Below, one piece after another: positions 53,799 to 62,801 of a stretch of DNA of 64,000 bases. Position 1 is the first letter of the stretch. Each line of letters starts with the position of its first letter. Location: the NCBI GenBank assembly GCA_963674495.2, contig CAXXLG010000001.1, positions 930,001 to 994,000 of the forward strand, in the 5' to 3' direction. A model generated the notes under the pieces. That model had not been told where the DNA came from. It saw nothing but the letters and a program-made list of their open reading frames with translations, and ran no database searches. This DNA is from RGIG3178 sp963674495 (GTDB taxonomy: Bacteria; Bacillota; Clostridia; Christensenellales; QAND01). Position numbers and translations under genes: made by a program.

Positions 53799-54194
53799 AT
53801 GAAAAAAAGGACCGTCGTACTCATCGTTATCATTATCGCTGTACTTGCCGTCAGTGGCACTGTAGCGATAACAGTAATTAACCGCAGTTTGCAGAAGCTC
53901 ACTGAAACAACGGTCTCCGAAATCGACCTGAATGCCCTGTCCGACGGCATATACACCGGCGACTATAATTCATTTCCGGTGGGTGCCACCGTGGACGTAA
54001 CCGTAACAAATCATAGAATCGTGTCCATAGACCTTGTCCGGCATCAAAACGGACAGGGCGATGCGGCGGAGGTCCTCCCCCAGCATGTTGTGGATGCGCA
54101 AAGCCTGGACGTGGATGCTATATCCGGCGCCACCTACAGCAGCAAGGTGATACTGCTTGCCATTGAGAATGCACTTGGCAATCCCCCCAATTGA
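53799..54194 (+). CDS. FMN-binding domain protein, membrane-anchored
   Basis: 131 residues. N-terminal helix (TVVLIVIIIAVLAVSGTVAITVI), then an FMN-binding domain: DGIYTGDYNSFPVGATVDVTV and DAISGATYSSKVI. SGAT is the site where FMN is usually bound covalently through Thr. It would be an extracellular electron carrier. AAGGAG is before the ATG at 53799. The flavodoxin gene follows by 21 bases. Confidence 0.87.
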   Translation: MKKRTVVLIVIIIAVLAVSGTVAITVINRSLQKLTETTVSEIDLNALSDGIYTGDYNSFPVGATVDVTVTNHRIVSIDLVRHQNGQGDAAEVLPQHVVDAQSLDVDAISGATYSSKVILLAIENALGNPPN

Positions 54195-54215
54195 ACGCAA
54201 AGGAAGGAGCAACGC

Positions 54216-54692
54216 ATGAATATTGGTATCTTTGTCCATTCATTGACCGGCAATACCTATTCCGTAGTGGACCGCCTGTCCCGCCGTCTGGCATCGCAGG
54301 GCCATGAAGTACACATCGAAAGGCTGACCCCTGTCGGAGGCGAGAAGACAAACATTTCGGATCCGTCCAAAATCCAGCTTGAAACACCGGTGGATGTCAC
54401 GCCATACGAAGCGGTGATTTTTGCCGGTCCGGTGCGCGGCTTTTCGCAATCTCCCATCATAGCCAAATGCTTTTCCACAATTGATTCGCTGCAGGGCAAG
54501 CGCGTAGCCTGCCTAGTCACCCAACAATTTCCCCGTCCATGGATGGGCGGAAACAGCGCCATAAAGCAAATGATCAAGCAGTGCACAATCAAGGGCGGTT
54601 CCGTGTTTGCAACCGGCATAGTCAATTGGAAAAACAAGCAGCGCGAGCAGATCATCATGAATGTCATCGACGCCATCGGCAGCTCACTGTAG
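54216..54692 (+). CDS. Flavodoxin-family protein
   Basis: 158 residues. HSLTGNTYSVVDRL is the phosphate-binding loop (S-x-T-G-N-T), then VIFAGPVRGFSQSPII and a central strand VACLVTQQFPRPWMGG. It carries FMN in the cytoplasm. AAGGAGCAACGC precedes the ATG. Probably an operon with the FMN-binding protein. Confidence 0.87.
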   Translation: MNIGIFVHSLTGNTYSVVDRLSRRLASQGHEVHIERLTPVGGEKTNISDPSKIQLETPVDVTPYEAVIFAGPVRGFSQSPIIAKCFSTIDSLQGKRVACLVTQQFPRPWMGGNSAIKQMIKQCTIKGGSVFATGIVNWKNKQREQIIMNVIDAIGSSL

Positions 54693-54741
54693 CAAAGTAC
54701 TCCATTTTACAAAATGTCGCGACGCCAACGACCGAACCAGA

Positions 54742-54777
54742 AGAACCCCCTCAAAGGATATCCTTCGAAGGGGTTCT
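54742..54777. terminator. Hairpin between the flavodoxin and DUF2202 genes
   Basis: AGAACCCC (54742) pairs with GGGGTTCT (54770-54777), with an inner AAGGATATCCTT palindrome. No T-run follows on either strand, so termination is only probable. The two genes converge here. Confidence 0.5.
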
Positions 54778-54828
54778 ATGTGTTTGCGATTCCTTGTTAC
54801 TGTTTATAGCGGACCAGCCAGATTGTTT

Positions 54829-55506
54829 TTAGATTCCGTCCGTTCCTTCTTCGGTCGCATTGAGGCAGTCTCCATAGCGGATACCGCTTCCGCGTCCGTC
54901 GTTACCGTCGCCATTTCCATTGCCGTTACCATTGCCGTTGCCATTGCCAAAACCGTTGCCAGCTCCGCCGCCCGTTCCGCCGTTTTGGATGCGGTCCGCC
55001 CTATTGGTAAACGCATTGAGGTGATGCTGCGAGGCGGTTTGCAACTCCACAAATACGGCCCTGACGTCATCGGGTAGTTCTTTCTGTAAGAACGTCTCGT
55101 ACATGGCGATGTTCTTCTTCTCGGCTTCAACACTCGCTAAAATCGCTTCCTCCACCGTGCCTGGCGCCTTGACAAGTCCTGCCGCATTGTTTTGCGGCAC
55201 CGCAACGCCATGGGCTTCAAAGAGCGGGAGCAGTTCCTGGATGTGTCTTCCCTCGGCTACGATAATGTTGGAAAATGGCCGCTGCTCTTGAAATACCTCC
55301 ATGATTTTCGCATACTCGGCCTGTGCTAGATATTCATCCTGGATCGCATAGGTCAGCATTTGTTCCAGCGTATAGGTTTCACCCTCCTGCACGGCGGCCG
55401 AACCGAAGGATGCCGCACCTGCAAACCCCGTCATGGTCAGTGTTCCCACCGCTAGTATGGTTAACGCGGCGATTAAAAATATTTTTGATTTTTTCATTAT
55501 TTTCAT
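54829..55506 (-). CDS. DUF2202 ferritin-like secreted protein with Asn-Gly repeat tail
   Basis: 225 residues. Signal peptide (IFLIAALTILAVGTLTMTGFAGA). A four-helix DUF2202 domain follows with carboxylate/His metal ligands: DEYLAQAEYAKIMEVF, AEGRHIQELL, SVEAEKKNIAMYETF, ASQHHLNAF. The C-terminal 50 residues contain alternating Gly-Asn pairs (GNGNGNGNGNGNGDGN). GAGGACAATCG precedes the ATG. Function unknown; a di-iron centre is likely. Confidence 0.87.
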   Translation of the reverse strand: MKIMKKSKIFLIAALTILAVGTLTMTGFAGAASFGSAAVQEGETYTLEQMLTYAIQDEYLAQAEYAKIMEVFQEQRPFSNIIVAEGRHIQELLPLFEAHGVAVPQNNAAGLVKAPGTVEEAILASVEAEKKNIAMYETFLQKELPDDVRAVFVELQTASQHHLNAFTNRADRIQNGGTGGGAGNGFGNGNGNGNGNGNGDGNDGRGSGIRYGDCLNATEEGTDGI

Positions 55507-55648
55507 CGATTGTCCTCTTTCCGGGTTTTCCCCTCTTGATGATCAAAGAATATCAATTGGCTGTGTCGAATCCGTGTTTTTTTCGTTGTAAATACTTGTT
55601 ATGCGTGTTGGCGCGTATACATTGCACGATTTGATAAAAAACATAATT

Positions 55649-55676
55649 TTGCCATACATGAGATTTATCATATAAT
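55649..55676 (+). promoter_or_regulatory. Predicted promoter of the two-component system
   Basis: TTGCCA, 16 bases, TATAAT. The upstream in-frame ATG at 55675 lies inside the -10, which excludes it as the start of the regulator. Confidence 0.6.
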
Positions 55677-55707
55677 GGAAGAAAGATCAGGGAGCGAGGA
55701 GAGCATG

Positions 55708-56403
55708 ATGCAGCGTGTATTGATTGCAGACGATAACGAGAAGATCACTTCCCTACTCGAAGAATACGCCAAGAAGGAAGGATACCAATCCCTCTTGGCC
55801 AAGGACGGGCTGGAAGCTTTGACGCTGTTTCACGAGCATCATCCCGACGTTGTATTGCTCGACGTGATGATGCCCAGGATGGACGGTTTTGAGGTATGCC
55901 GGGAAATCCGAAAAACATCCAACACGCCGGTCATCATGGTGACCGCACGGGGTGAGGATTTTGAAAGAATCATGGGTCTTGACATCGGGGCGGATGATTA
56001 CATCGTCAAGCCCTTTTCACCCAGCGAGGTGATGGCGCGTATACGGGCGGTGTTGAGAAGGATCAGCAAGGCCGATAATGAAAAGAGTGCTGTTTTCTCG
56101 ATAAACAACCTTTTTATATCGCTGGACGATTACCGGGTTACCATCGGTGGTCAGCCGGTCGAATTGACCAAAAAAGAATTTGAGATTCTTTGGACGCTGA
56201 CGGCAAATTACCCTAAGGTGTTCTCGCGCGACCAGCTGTTGAACAGCCTTTGGGGCTATGACTATTATGGGGACAGCCGTACGGTGGACTCACATATCAA
56301 ACGGCTGCGCGCCAAGCTGGGCAAGTATGCCCACGAACGCTGGGATATTAAGACAATTTGGGGCGTTGGTTACCGGTTCGAGGTGGATATGGATGAAAAG
56401 TAG
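55708..56403 (+). CDS. OmpR-family response regulator
   Basis: 231 residues. Receiver: DDNEK with acidic pair, phospho-Asp in VVLLDVMMPRMDGF, Thr in VIMVTARGED, Lys in DYIVKPFS. Winged helix: LTKKEFEILWTLTANYPKVFSRDQLLNSLWG and VDSHIKRLRAKLG. GAGGAG is six bases before the ATG at 55708 (three before ATG 55705). It overlaps the kinase gene by 11 bases. Confidence 0.93.
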   Translation: MQRVLIADDNEKITSLLEEYAKKEGYQSLLAKDGLEALTLFHEHHPDVVLLDVMMPRMDGFEVCREIRKTSNTPVIMVTARGEDFERIMGLDIGADDYIVKPFSPSEVMARIRAVLRRISKADNEKSAVFSINNLFISLDDYRVTIGGQPVELTKKEFEILWTLTANYPKVFSRDQLLNSLWGYDYYGDSRTVDSHIKRLRAKLGKYAHERWDIKTIWGVGYRFEVDMDEK

Positions 56404-57829
56404 AATAGCACGCAAGCTTTCACTGTATTTTCTTGCCGTCCTTTTGTTGTTTGCCGTCATCATCGGTTCGCTGTTTATCGCTCTGTTCCGCAGCCACACC
56501 ATCGAACTGCATAAAGCGGATCTACAAGCACGTGCGCTGTCCATCGCTGCCACGCTCGCCACCTATATGTCCGGCGAGAGCCAGGGGGTTGGCAACGGAC
56601 AGGGCGGATACGGCGCCTATCTCCGTCTGATCGACGAAATTGCGATGACGGATGTCTGGATTGTCGATCGGGATCTGTCCCTGATCACCAGCGGCCATAC
56701 CGGCAGCGTCGCATACAACTATGCGGATCTTCCCAATGATGCGGAGGCGGTGGTCGAAACCGTCTTTATGGGGGAAACAACGTTCAGCGAAGGCTTTAGC
56801 AATCTTTTAAACGCGCCCACCATTACCGTGGGCACACCCATCGTCGTAAGCGGCATTGTCGCAGGCGCACTGTTGCTGCACACCTCGGTGGACAATATCA
56901 ACCAGGCTGCCATGCAGGGCGTAGGCATCTTGATTATAAGCCTATGCATTGCACTTGTCTTAGCACTTCTCCTGTCGTTCTTCTTTGCCTATGTCTTTAC
57001 CAAACCTCTCCATAAAATGAAGCTTGCCGCATCGTCGCTTTCATTGGGCGACTACGACGCCAAGACCGGTGTTGCGCAGGACGATGAGATTGGCGCACTT
57101 GCCGATACCATCGATGGCCTCGGCGAACGGCTGTCCATTGCAAAACGGGAAAGCGACGCACTGGAAAACATGCGCCGTGACTTCATCACCAATATATCCC
57201 ATGAACTGCGCACGCCCGTTACGGTCATGCGGGGCTATTTGGAAGCGCTAAGCGATGAAGTGGTAAGCGATGCCGGGCAGGTACATGCATACCACCGGCA
57301 GCTTTTGAAGGAAAGTGAATTTCTGATGCGGTTGGTCAACGACCTATTGGAACTGTCCCGCCTGCAAAATGCGGAATTCAGCATAGAGATGGAAGAACTG
57401 AATCTATCCAACGTGATACATGATGCCATTCGAAGCGTTCGGCGCATGGCAGATGGTAAAGGTATTCGCATTACAGAGCGTATAGATACCGACACGATTC
57501 CCTTTACCGGCGACTACGCCAGACTCAGGCAGATGTTCCTGATTGTTTTGGACAACGCCATCAAATTTTCCCATACGGGCGGCAGCATCAATGTCATCCT
57601 GTCGCAGCATGCGGTCACGATTCGCGACGATGGTATCGGCATATCCGAAAAGGACCTGCCCCATATCTTTGAGCGGTTTTACCATGAACGGTCGGAACAG
57701 AATAAAAGCGGTACCGGTCTGGGCCTGTCCATTGCCAAACAGATTGCAGACAGGCACGGCATCGCCGTTAACGTTGAAAGCGAGGAAAGTGTCGGTACGG
57801 CGTTTGCCTTTGTGTTTCCCGTCAACTGA
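56393..57829 (+). CDS. Sensor histidine kinase
   Basis: 478 residues. Two membrane helices bracket an extracellular sensor domain (about 35-175), then HAMP, HisKA with NISHELRTPVTVMRGY (phospho-His), and ATPase with DNAIKFSHTGG, RDDGIGI, and GTGLGLSIAK. Signal unknown. AGGTGG is seven bases before the ATG inside the end of the regulator gene. Confidence 0.93.
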   Translation: MKSRIARKLSLYFLAVLLLFAVIIGSLFIALFRSHTIELHKADLQARALSIAATLATYMSGESQGVGNGQGGYGAYLRLIDEIAMTDVWIVDRDLSLITSGHTGSVAYNYADLPNDAEAVVETVFMGETTFSEGFSNLLNAPTITVGTPIVVSGIVAGALLLHTSVDNINQAAMQGVGILIISLCIALVLALLLSFFFAYVFTKPLHKMKLAASSLSLGDYDAKTGVAQDDEIGALADTIDGLGERLSIAKRESDALENMRRDFITNISHELRTPVTVMRGYLEALSDEVVSDAGQVHAYHRQLLKESEFLMRLVNDLLELSRLQNAEFSIEMEELNLSNVIHDAIRSVRRMADGKGIRITERIDTDTIPFTGDYARLRQMFLIVLDNAIKFSHTGGSINVILSQHAVTIRDDGIGISEKDLPHIFERFYHERSEQNKSGTGLGLSIAKQIADRHGIAVNVESEESVGTAFAFVFPVN

Positions 57830-57875
57830 ACAAAGCATGCCAATGAAGCATTCACGTTCTTCCCCGTTGGCCGAC

Positions 57876-57915
57876 AACAAACGGTGGATAAGCCTTGGCT
57901 TGTCCACCGTTTGTT
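57876..57915. terminator. Long hairpin terminator between convergent genes
   Basis: A 13-bp perfect stem AACAAACGGTGGA / TCCACCGTTTGTT with an inner AAGCC/GGCTT pairing. TTTATAAT follows on the plus strand. It lies between the kinase and the arsenite efflux gene. Confidence 0.75.
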
Positions 57916-57973
57916 TATAATGATACGTCCAATATGCTTGTCGTATCCGATATTTTATTGGCGAGCATGCTAT

Positions 57974-59041
57974 TTATTCCAGATTGCGCGTCTGTTTTTG
58001 AGGGAACCAATGTCCAGTTCTGTTTGCAATCCGTACGAGCAGAAGCATCACAGGCACCTCCGTAAGCACTCCCACGGTGGTGGCCAACGCCGCCGGCGAT
58101 GTCGCACCAAACAGTGAAATCGCTACCGCCACCGCCAATTCAAAAAAGTTGGATGCCCCGATCATGCCCGCAGGTGCCGCAATATCGTGTGGCAGCTTCA
58201 GCGCTCTGGCGGAGAGATACGCAATGAAGAAGATTAAAAACGTTTGCAATACCAACGGTATGGCTATGAGCAGTATGTGCAGCGGGTTTTGCAGAATGGT
58301 TTTACTCTGGAACGAAAAAATGATGACCAGCGTCAACAATAACCCTGCAATGGTGACGTTGCTGAACTTTGGAATAAAGCGCTTTTCAAAGTATTCCGAA
58401 CCCTTGTGCCTAACCATCCATATCCGCGTCAGCATGCCGGCAGTCAGCGGGATGACCACGAACAGCACGACCGAAAGGATCAGCGTATCCCACGGTACAA
58501 CAACGCCGCCGATCCCCAACAAGAATGCCACGATAGGTGTAAATGCAAACAGTATAATCAAATCGTTTGTAGCCACCTGTACCACGGTATACGCCGGGTT
58601 TCCCTTGGTCAGGTGACTCCATACGAATACCATAGCCGTACAGGGGGCAGCACCGAGCAGAACAGCGCCTGCAAGATAATCCTTGGCAAGCTCTGGTGGA
58701 ATCAAACTTTTGAATACCATAAAGAAGAAAAAGGCGGCGATACCCACCATGGTAAAAGGCTTAATCAGCCAGTTTGTCGCCCATGTGATAAGCAATCCTT
58801 TGGGATTCCGACTTACATTTTTGATGCTGGCAAAATCCACTTTCAGCATCATGGGATAGATCATCAACCAGATCAATACCGCGATGGGTATGGACACCTG
58901 CGCGTAGGTAAACCGCGCTAAAAAGGCAGGTATAGCGGGCATCGTGCTGCCGATGAAAAGCCCCACCGCCATGCACAACAAAACCCACACAGATAAATAT
59001 CGTTCAAAAAATCCGATTCCCTGCATGTTTTGTTTCTTCAT
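57974..59041 (-). CDS. acr3: Arsenite efflux transporter, ACR3 family
   Basis: 355 residues with ten membrane helices. GAAPCTAMVFVWSHL carries the conserved Cys of ACR3. GASNFFELAVAVAISLFG and YPMMLKVDF match the family. It exports arsenite driven by the proton gradient. AAGGG is before the ATG. It follows arsR by 12 bases. No arsC or arsA is next to it. Confidence 0.93.
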   Translation of the reverse strand: MKKQNMQGIGFFERYLSVWVLLCMAVGLFIGSTMPAIPAFLARFTYAQVSIPIAVLIWLMIYPMMLKVDFASIKNVSRNPKGLLITWATNWLIKPFTMVGIAAFFFFMVFKSLIPPELAKDYLAGAVLLGAAPCTAMVFVWSHLTKGNPAYTVVQVATNDLIILFAFTPIVAFLLGIGGVVVPWDTLILSVVLFVVIPLTAGMLTRIWMVRHKGSEYFEKRFIPKFSNVTIAGLLLTLVIIFSFQSKTILQNPLHILLIAIPLVLQTFLIFFIAYLSARALKLPHDIAAPAGMIGASNFFELAVAVAISLFGATSPAALATTVGVLTEVPVMLLLVRIANRTGHWFPQKQTRNLE

Positions 59042-59053
59042 ATCTATATCCCT

Positions 59054-59401
59054 TCAGTGCGGCTTTCCCGTCGCATTGCACAAATCCTGTTGCTTGCACT
59101 TTTCGTACGCTTTCTCATCCGCGTTATAAGTTGGAAGCTCTTCCATTCCCTTGCTCAAAAACATCCATAAACCCGGATTTTCGTGTATAAATACATCGTT
59201 GATGCGATAATGGATCCATTGCGCACGCTTTTCGCTTTGTATCAAACCGCATCGTTTCAGCGCTGTCAGTTGCCTTGAAGCATTGGACTGCGACATGCAA
59301 AGGCAATGTTCGATTTCGCAAACGCACATCTCCCCCCGCATCAACAGGGACAGAATTCGCAGTCTGCTTTCCTGAGCCAACGTCTTGAACAACGTTACCA
59401 A
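59054..59401 (-). CDS. arsR: ArsR arsenic-responsive repressor
   Basis: 115 residues. The metalloid site MCVCEIEHC supplies two Cys in the CVCE box and a third five residues after, and MSQSNASRQLTALKRCGLI is the recognition helix. The tail has more Cys (KCKQQDLC). The start is probably TTG at 59401, eight bases after AAGGGG. The GTG at 59410 overlaps that site and is less likely. It pairs with acr3. Confidence 0.9.
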   Translation of the reverse strand: MVTLFKTLAQESRLRILSLLMRGEMCVCEIEHCLCMSQSNASRQLTALKRCGLIQSEKRAQWIHYRINDVFIHENPGLWMFLSKGMEELPTYNADEKAYEKCKQQDLCNATGKPH

Positions 59402-59419
59402 ATGTTTCACCCCTTATGC

Positions 59420-59445
59420 ATATATGCACATGTACGCATATATGT
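59420..59445. promoter_or_regulatory. ArsR operator
   Basis: Perfect CATATATGC, eight bases, GCATATATG. It overlaps the -10 and covers the start region of the arsR promoter. Confidence 0.75.
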
Positions 59446-59472
59446 TAGCGCAATCGACATTCACTTGTCAAT
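59443..59472 (-). promoter_or_regulatory. Promoter of arsR-acr3
   Basis: Minus strand TTGACA, 18 bases, TAACAT, with the operator over the -10. Confidence 0.65.
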
Positions 59473-59608
59473 GCCCGTTATACGAATAACCACTGATGGA
59501 CGACGGTTTGCCTATCTATTTTCGTCGGTTTATGCGCATCCAGCTCCTTTATTTGCCAAGAAGGAAAATGCTTTGTCTATGGTCACATCAAAGCGCCCCT
59601 TATCATAA

Positions 59609-59640
59609 CAAAAAAGGCAGTGTCTCTCTGCCATTTTTGT
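59609..59640. terminator. Intrinsic terminator of mtnA
   Basis: AAAAAAGGCAG (59610) pairs with CTGCCATTTTT (59628-59638). On the minus strand the tail is CTGCCTTTTTTG. It lies about 60 bases past the mtnA stop. Confidence 0.8.
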
Positions 59641-59698
59641 TAGTGCAATATATTCAACGCCTTCCCTGCCGCCGAATGCTGCTGAATCTAGCATGCAA

Positions 59699-60757
59699 TC
59701 AGCCAAACAGCGCTTCTAGGCTTTGACAGAAGGGCGCGCGGCAAATCCCTTTCTCGGTAATGATGGCAGTGATCAGCGTATGATCCGTGACATCGAATGC
59801 GGGATTGTAGCACTTCACTTCCAAAGGCGCCATCGGCTCCCGATAGAACTTCTCCCTGATTTCATTTGGATCGCGCAGTTCGATTTGTATGTCATCCCCC
59901 GTTTTGCAGTTCATATCAATGGTAGATGTGGGGCCCAAGACATAGAACGGAATGCCATAGTGCCGGGCAAGTATCGCAACACCGCTTGTCCCGATCTTGT
60001 TTGCAACATCACCGTTTGCCGCCACCCTGTCACAGCCGACGAAACAGGCCTGTACCCAGCCGTTTTTCATCACCATGCTCGCCATATTATCGCAGATCAG
60101 CGTCACGTCGATGTGGGCTTTTTGCAGTTCATAGGCCGTGATGCGCGCTCCTTGTAGAAGCGGCCGCGTTTCATCCGCAAATACGCGGATTTTCGTGCCG
60201 CGCTCCTCCGCCATAAAAAGCGGTCCCAGCGCGGTACCGTAACGCGACGTAGCCAGCGGCCCCGCGTTGCAGTGTGTCAACACACCGTCGCCTTCGCAAA
60301 TCAACGTGAGACCATACTCCGATATGGCGCGACACATCGCGATATCCTCCATGTGGATATCCCTACATTCAGCATGAAGGAGGCCGATGATCTCCCCTTT
60401 GGATTTGTTTCTATTTTTTGTGACGACACGCTCCATCCGATCAAGCGCCCAGCTCAAGTTTACCGCCGTAGGACGCGATGCATTCAAATGTTGCTTGTGC
60501 TTGTGGAATACCGCGATGAACGAATTCATCTCCATTTCTTGGATCTGCTGCGCAAGGCAGTACATGCAGTAGGCCGCACAGATCCCAATGGCAGGTGCGC
60601 CGCGTACCTTGAGCATCTTGATGGCGTCGAACATCTCATCCGACGTTCTGAGCGCAATATGCTCCGTATAATTAGGCAGGCGCGATTGGTCAAGTATGAT
60701 AACCGCGTCGCCAGCCTTGTTTAACCCAATATGATCCTTATCGGTGATGGGATTCAT
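59699..60757 (-). CDS. mtnA: S-methyl-5-thioribose-1-phosphate isomerase family
   Basis: 352 residues. VRGAPAIGICAAY near residue 50, the catalytic Cys region LTHCNAGPLATSRYGTALG, and the Asp region VGCDRVAANGDVANKIGT. This is the aIF-2B-like isomerase of methionine salvage. Some clostridial members act on other ribose-1-phosphates, and no other mtn gene is near. GGAGG is before the ATG at 60757. Confidence 0.87.
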   Translation of the reverse strand: MNPITDKDHIGLNKAGDAVIILDQSRLPNYTEHIALRTSDEMFDAIKMLKVRGAPAIGICAAYCMYCLAQQIQEMEMNSFIAVFHKHKQHLNASRPTAVNLSWALDRMERVVTKNRNKSKGEIIGLLHAECRDIHMEDIAMCRAISEYGLTLICEGDGVLTHCNAGPLATSRYGTALGPLFMAEERGTKIRVFADETRPLLQGARITAYELQKAHIDVTLICDNMASMVMKNGWVQACFVGCDRVAANGDVANKIGTSGVAILARHYGIPFYVLGPTSTIDMNCKTGDDIQIELRDPNEIREKFYREPMAPLEVKCYNPAFDVTDHTLITAIITEKGICRAPFCQSLEALFG

Positions 60758-60949
60758 CGTTTCACCTCCGTACATTTTGCGTAATATAATCAATTCAAAG
60801 GGTCGATTTGCCTTTGCTCCGTATGTTTTATTATAGGATCTTACACGAATTTTTTCAATCCGATCTTATTTGTATCCCTCATCATAAACGATATGGATCG
60901 AGCAAATAAACAACCACAAGCGCCGACAGTGCTTTGAATACTTTTGCAG

Positions 60950-60987
60950 AGCAAAACAAAAGCTGCGCCTATATGCATCTGCGCAGC
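60950..60987 (-). terminator. Intrinsic terminator of the helicase gene
   Basis: GCTGCGC (60962) and GCGCAGC (60981-60987) with TTTTGTTTT on the minus strand. A further hairpin, AAACCGGAC / GTCCGGTTT at 61052-61076, lies directly after the helicase stop. Confidence 0.75.
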
Positions 60988-61083
60988 CGTTGTGAGCGGT
61001 TCGTTGAACTTTTTTCGGATACTTCTGTTATTCGTAGTATTCGTACCTCTTAAACCGGACGAACATTGTCCGGTTTATTCATT

Positions 61084-62481
61084 TTATCCTTGTCCATGCC
61101 CGGTTGACCTTGCGCTAGCGCTTCGTGTGTTTTGCCTGTTGGAACCCCCTGCATTTCGTTGGCCGGATGCTTTATAGGGCTTTTGGCTTGTGCCGCCACC
61201 ACCCTTTGAGTTTCTCTGCGCGGAAGAAGTACGGTTCCCGGCATCAAACGGGCGTTGACGCCCAGACCCATGCCGCGATGCCGCATTTTGCGAACCGCGC
61301 GCAGGCCTCGGCTGTTTGGGCGGGGCATGCATAACTCTCATCGGATAAGGGTGATCCTCTACCCGTGGAATACTTATGCCACACAAATTCTCAATGCCCT
61401 TGAGTAACTTTTTCTCTTCAATATCGCAAAAAGCGATAGCGCTGCCACTATGCCCCGCCCGTCCCGTACGCCCAATACGGTGAACATAGGTCTCGGGTAC
61501 TTCGGGCAGCTCAAAATTGATGACGTGCGATAGATCGTCTATATCCAGCCCGCGTGCAGCGACATCCGTTGCCACCAACACACGGGTGATCTTATTTTTA
61601 AAATCTTTCAATGCTTTTTGCCGCGCATTTTGTGATTTGTTGCCATGGATAGCCTCCGAACGAATGCCACCCGTTCTGAGTTGGCGTACCACGCGGTCTG
61701 CGCCATGTTTGGTGCGGGTAAAGACCAGTGCGGAGGTGATGGTGGGATCTTTCAAAAGATGCAGCAACAGGTTCCGCTTATTCATCTTGTCCACAAAGTA
61801 TACGCACTGATCGATTGCCTCCACCGCCGGGGTCTCGGGCGTGATGGTGATTTTGACAGGATCGTTCAGAATTGCCCGCGATATTTCAACGATACCCTGC
61901 GGCATGGTGGCAGAAAACAGCAATGTCTGCCTCTGTTCCGGTGTTTGACCTATGATTCTCTTCACAGCATGGATAAATCCCATGTCCAACATCATGTCGG
62001 CTTCATCCAGCGTTAAAACCTCCACGTGCTTTAAATCAATCAAGCGCTGGCTCATCAAATCCTCCAGCCTGCCCGGTGTTGCAATGAGAATATCTACACC
62101 CTTTTTAAGTGTTATTTCCTGCGGTCTTTGCGATACACCCCCAAAAATAACGCAGCAACGCAACCCTGTATAGCGCCCGTAAGCGCGAAAACTTTCATAT
62201 ATTTGTAATGCGAGTTCCCTCGTCGGGCTTAAGATGAGCGAACGTATCCTGCGCATTGATTTTCGCGGACCGTTTGCCTGATCCTCCTCGTACAATCGCT
62301 GCAGGATGGGTATGGCAAACGCCGCTGTTTTTCCTGTACCTGTCTGTGCACAGCCCAAAACATCCCGTCCCGCCATGATGGGCGGAATAGCCTGTTCCTG
62401 TATGGGCGTTGGTTTCGAATACCGCTCATCCGTCAGCGCTCTTTGGATCGGCGGTATAATCGGTAGATCATTGAATTTCAT
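61084..62481 (-). CDS. DEAD-box RNA helicase
   Basis: 465 residues. Q motif PTPIQEQAIPPI, Walker A AQTGTGKTAAF, PTRELA, TPGR, DEAD in TLDEADMMLDMGF, SAT, and helicase C motifs ALVFTRTKHGAD, VATDVAARGLDI, HRIGRTGRAG. The last ~70 residues are basic, Gly/Ser/Asn/Arg-rich and disordered, suited to RNA binding (RhlE/CshA type). GAGGAG is before the ATG. Confidence 0.93.
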   Translation of the reverse strand: MKFNDLPIIPPIQRALTDERYSKPTPIQEQAIPPIMAGRDVLGCAQTGTGKTAAFAIPILQRLYEEDQANGPRKSMRRIRSLILSPTRELALQIYESFRAYGRYTGLRCCVIFGGVSQRPQEITLKKGVDILIATPGRLEDLMSQRLIDLKHVEVLTLDEADMMLDMGFIHAVKRIIGQTPEQRQTLLFSATMPQGIVEISRAILNDPVKITITPETPAVEAIDQCVYFVDKMNKRNLLLHLLKDPTITSALVFTRTKHGADRVVRQLRTGGIRSEAIHGNKSQNARQKALKDFKNKITRVLVATDVAARGLDIDDLSHVINFELPEVPETYVHRIGRTGRAGHSGSAIAFCDIEEKKLLKGIENLCGISIPRVEDHPYPMRVMHAPPKQPRPARGSQNAASRHGSGRQRPFDAGNRTSSAQRNSKGGGGTSQKPYKASGQRNAGGSNRQNTRSASARSTGHGQG

Positions 62482-62801
62482 ATATTCTCCTCATTTTTTG
62501 GTTTTCCGTGCACATCCGATAGCATGTACCGAATGGTTTGCTTTCATAAAAGAAAGACCTCAACCTCCACAAAATGGAAATTGTGGCCATTGTTGATTCA
62601 ATCCTGTGCAATTCTCCCGGCATTTCTAATTGATTGAATCACAAAAACAAGTCCCCATATCTCTTAACACATATTGCATGGACAATTGTATCGCAGACGT
62701 TGAATCGCTTTATGGCTTATTATATCATAAACAAGCATATAAATATAGTTGCTCTAACTTTATTCCAATTCCCTTCCGCGTATTAGAACCGCAAAATTAC
62801 A
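62482..62801. other. Non-coding gap
   Basis: No gene seen. A short inverted pair (CCATTTTGTGGAGG / CAAAATGG type, near 62565-62600) is visible, but I see no promoter or terminator of quality. Confidence 0.35.

Noticed and set aside
60944..61177. 77-aa plus-strand frame after the helicase
   Set aside because: It spans the two terminator hairpins and runs antisense into the helicase gene.
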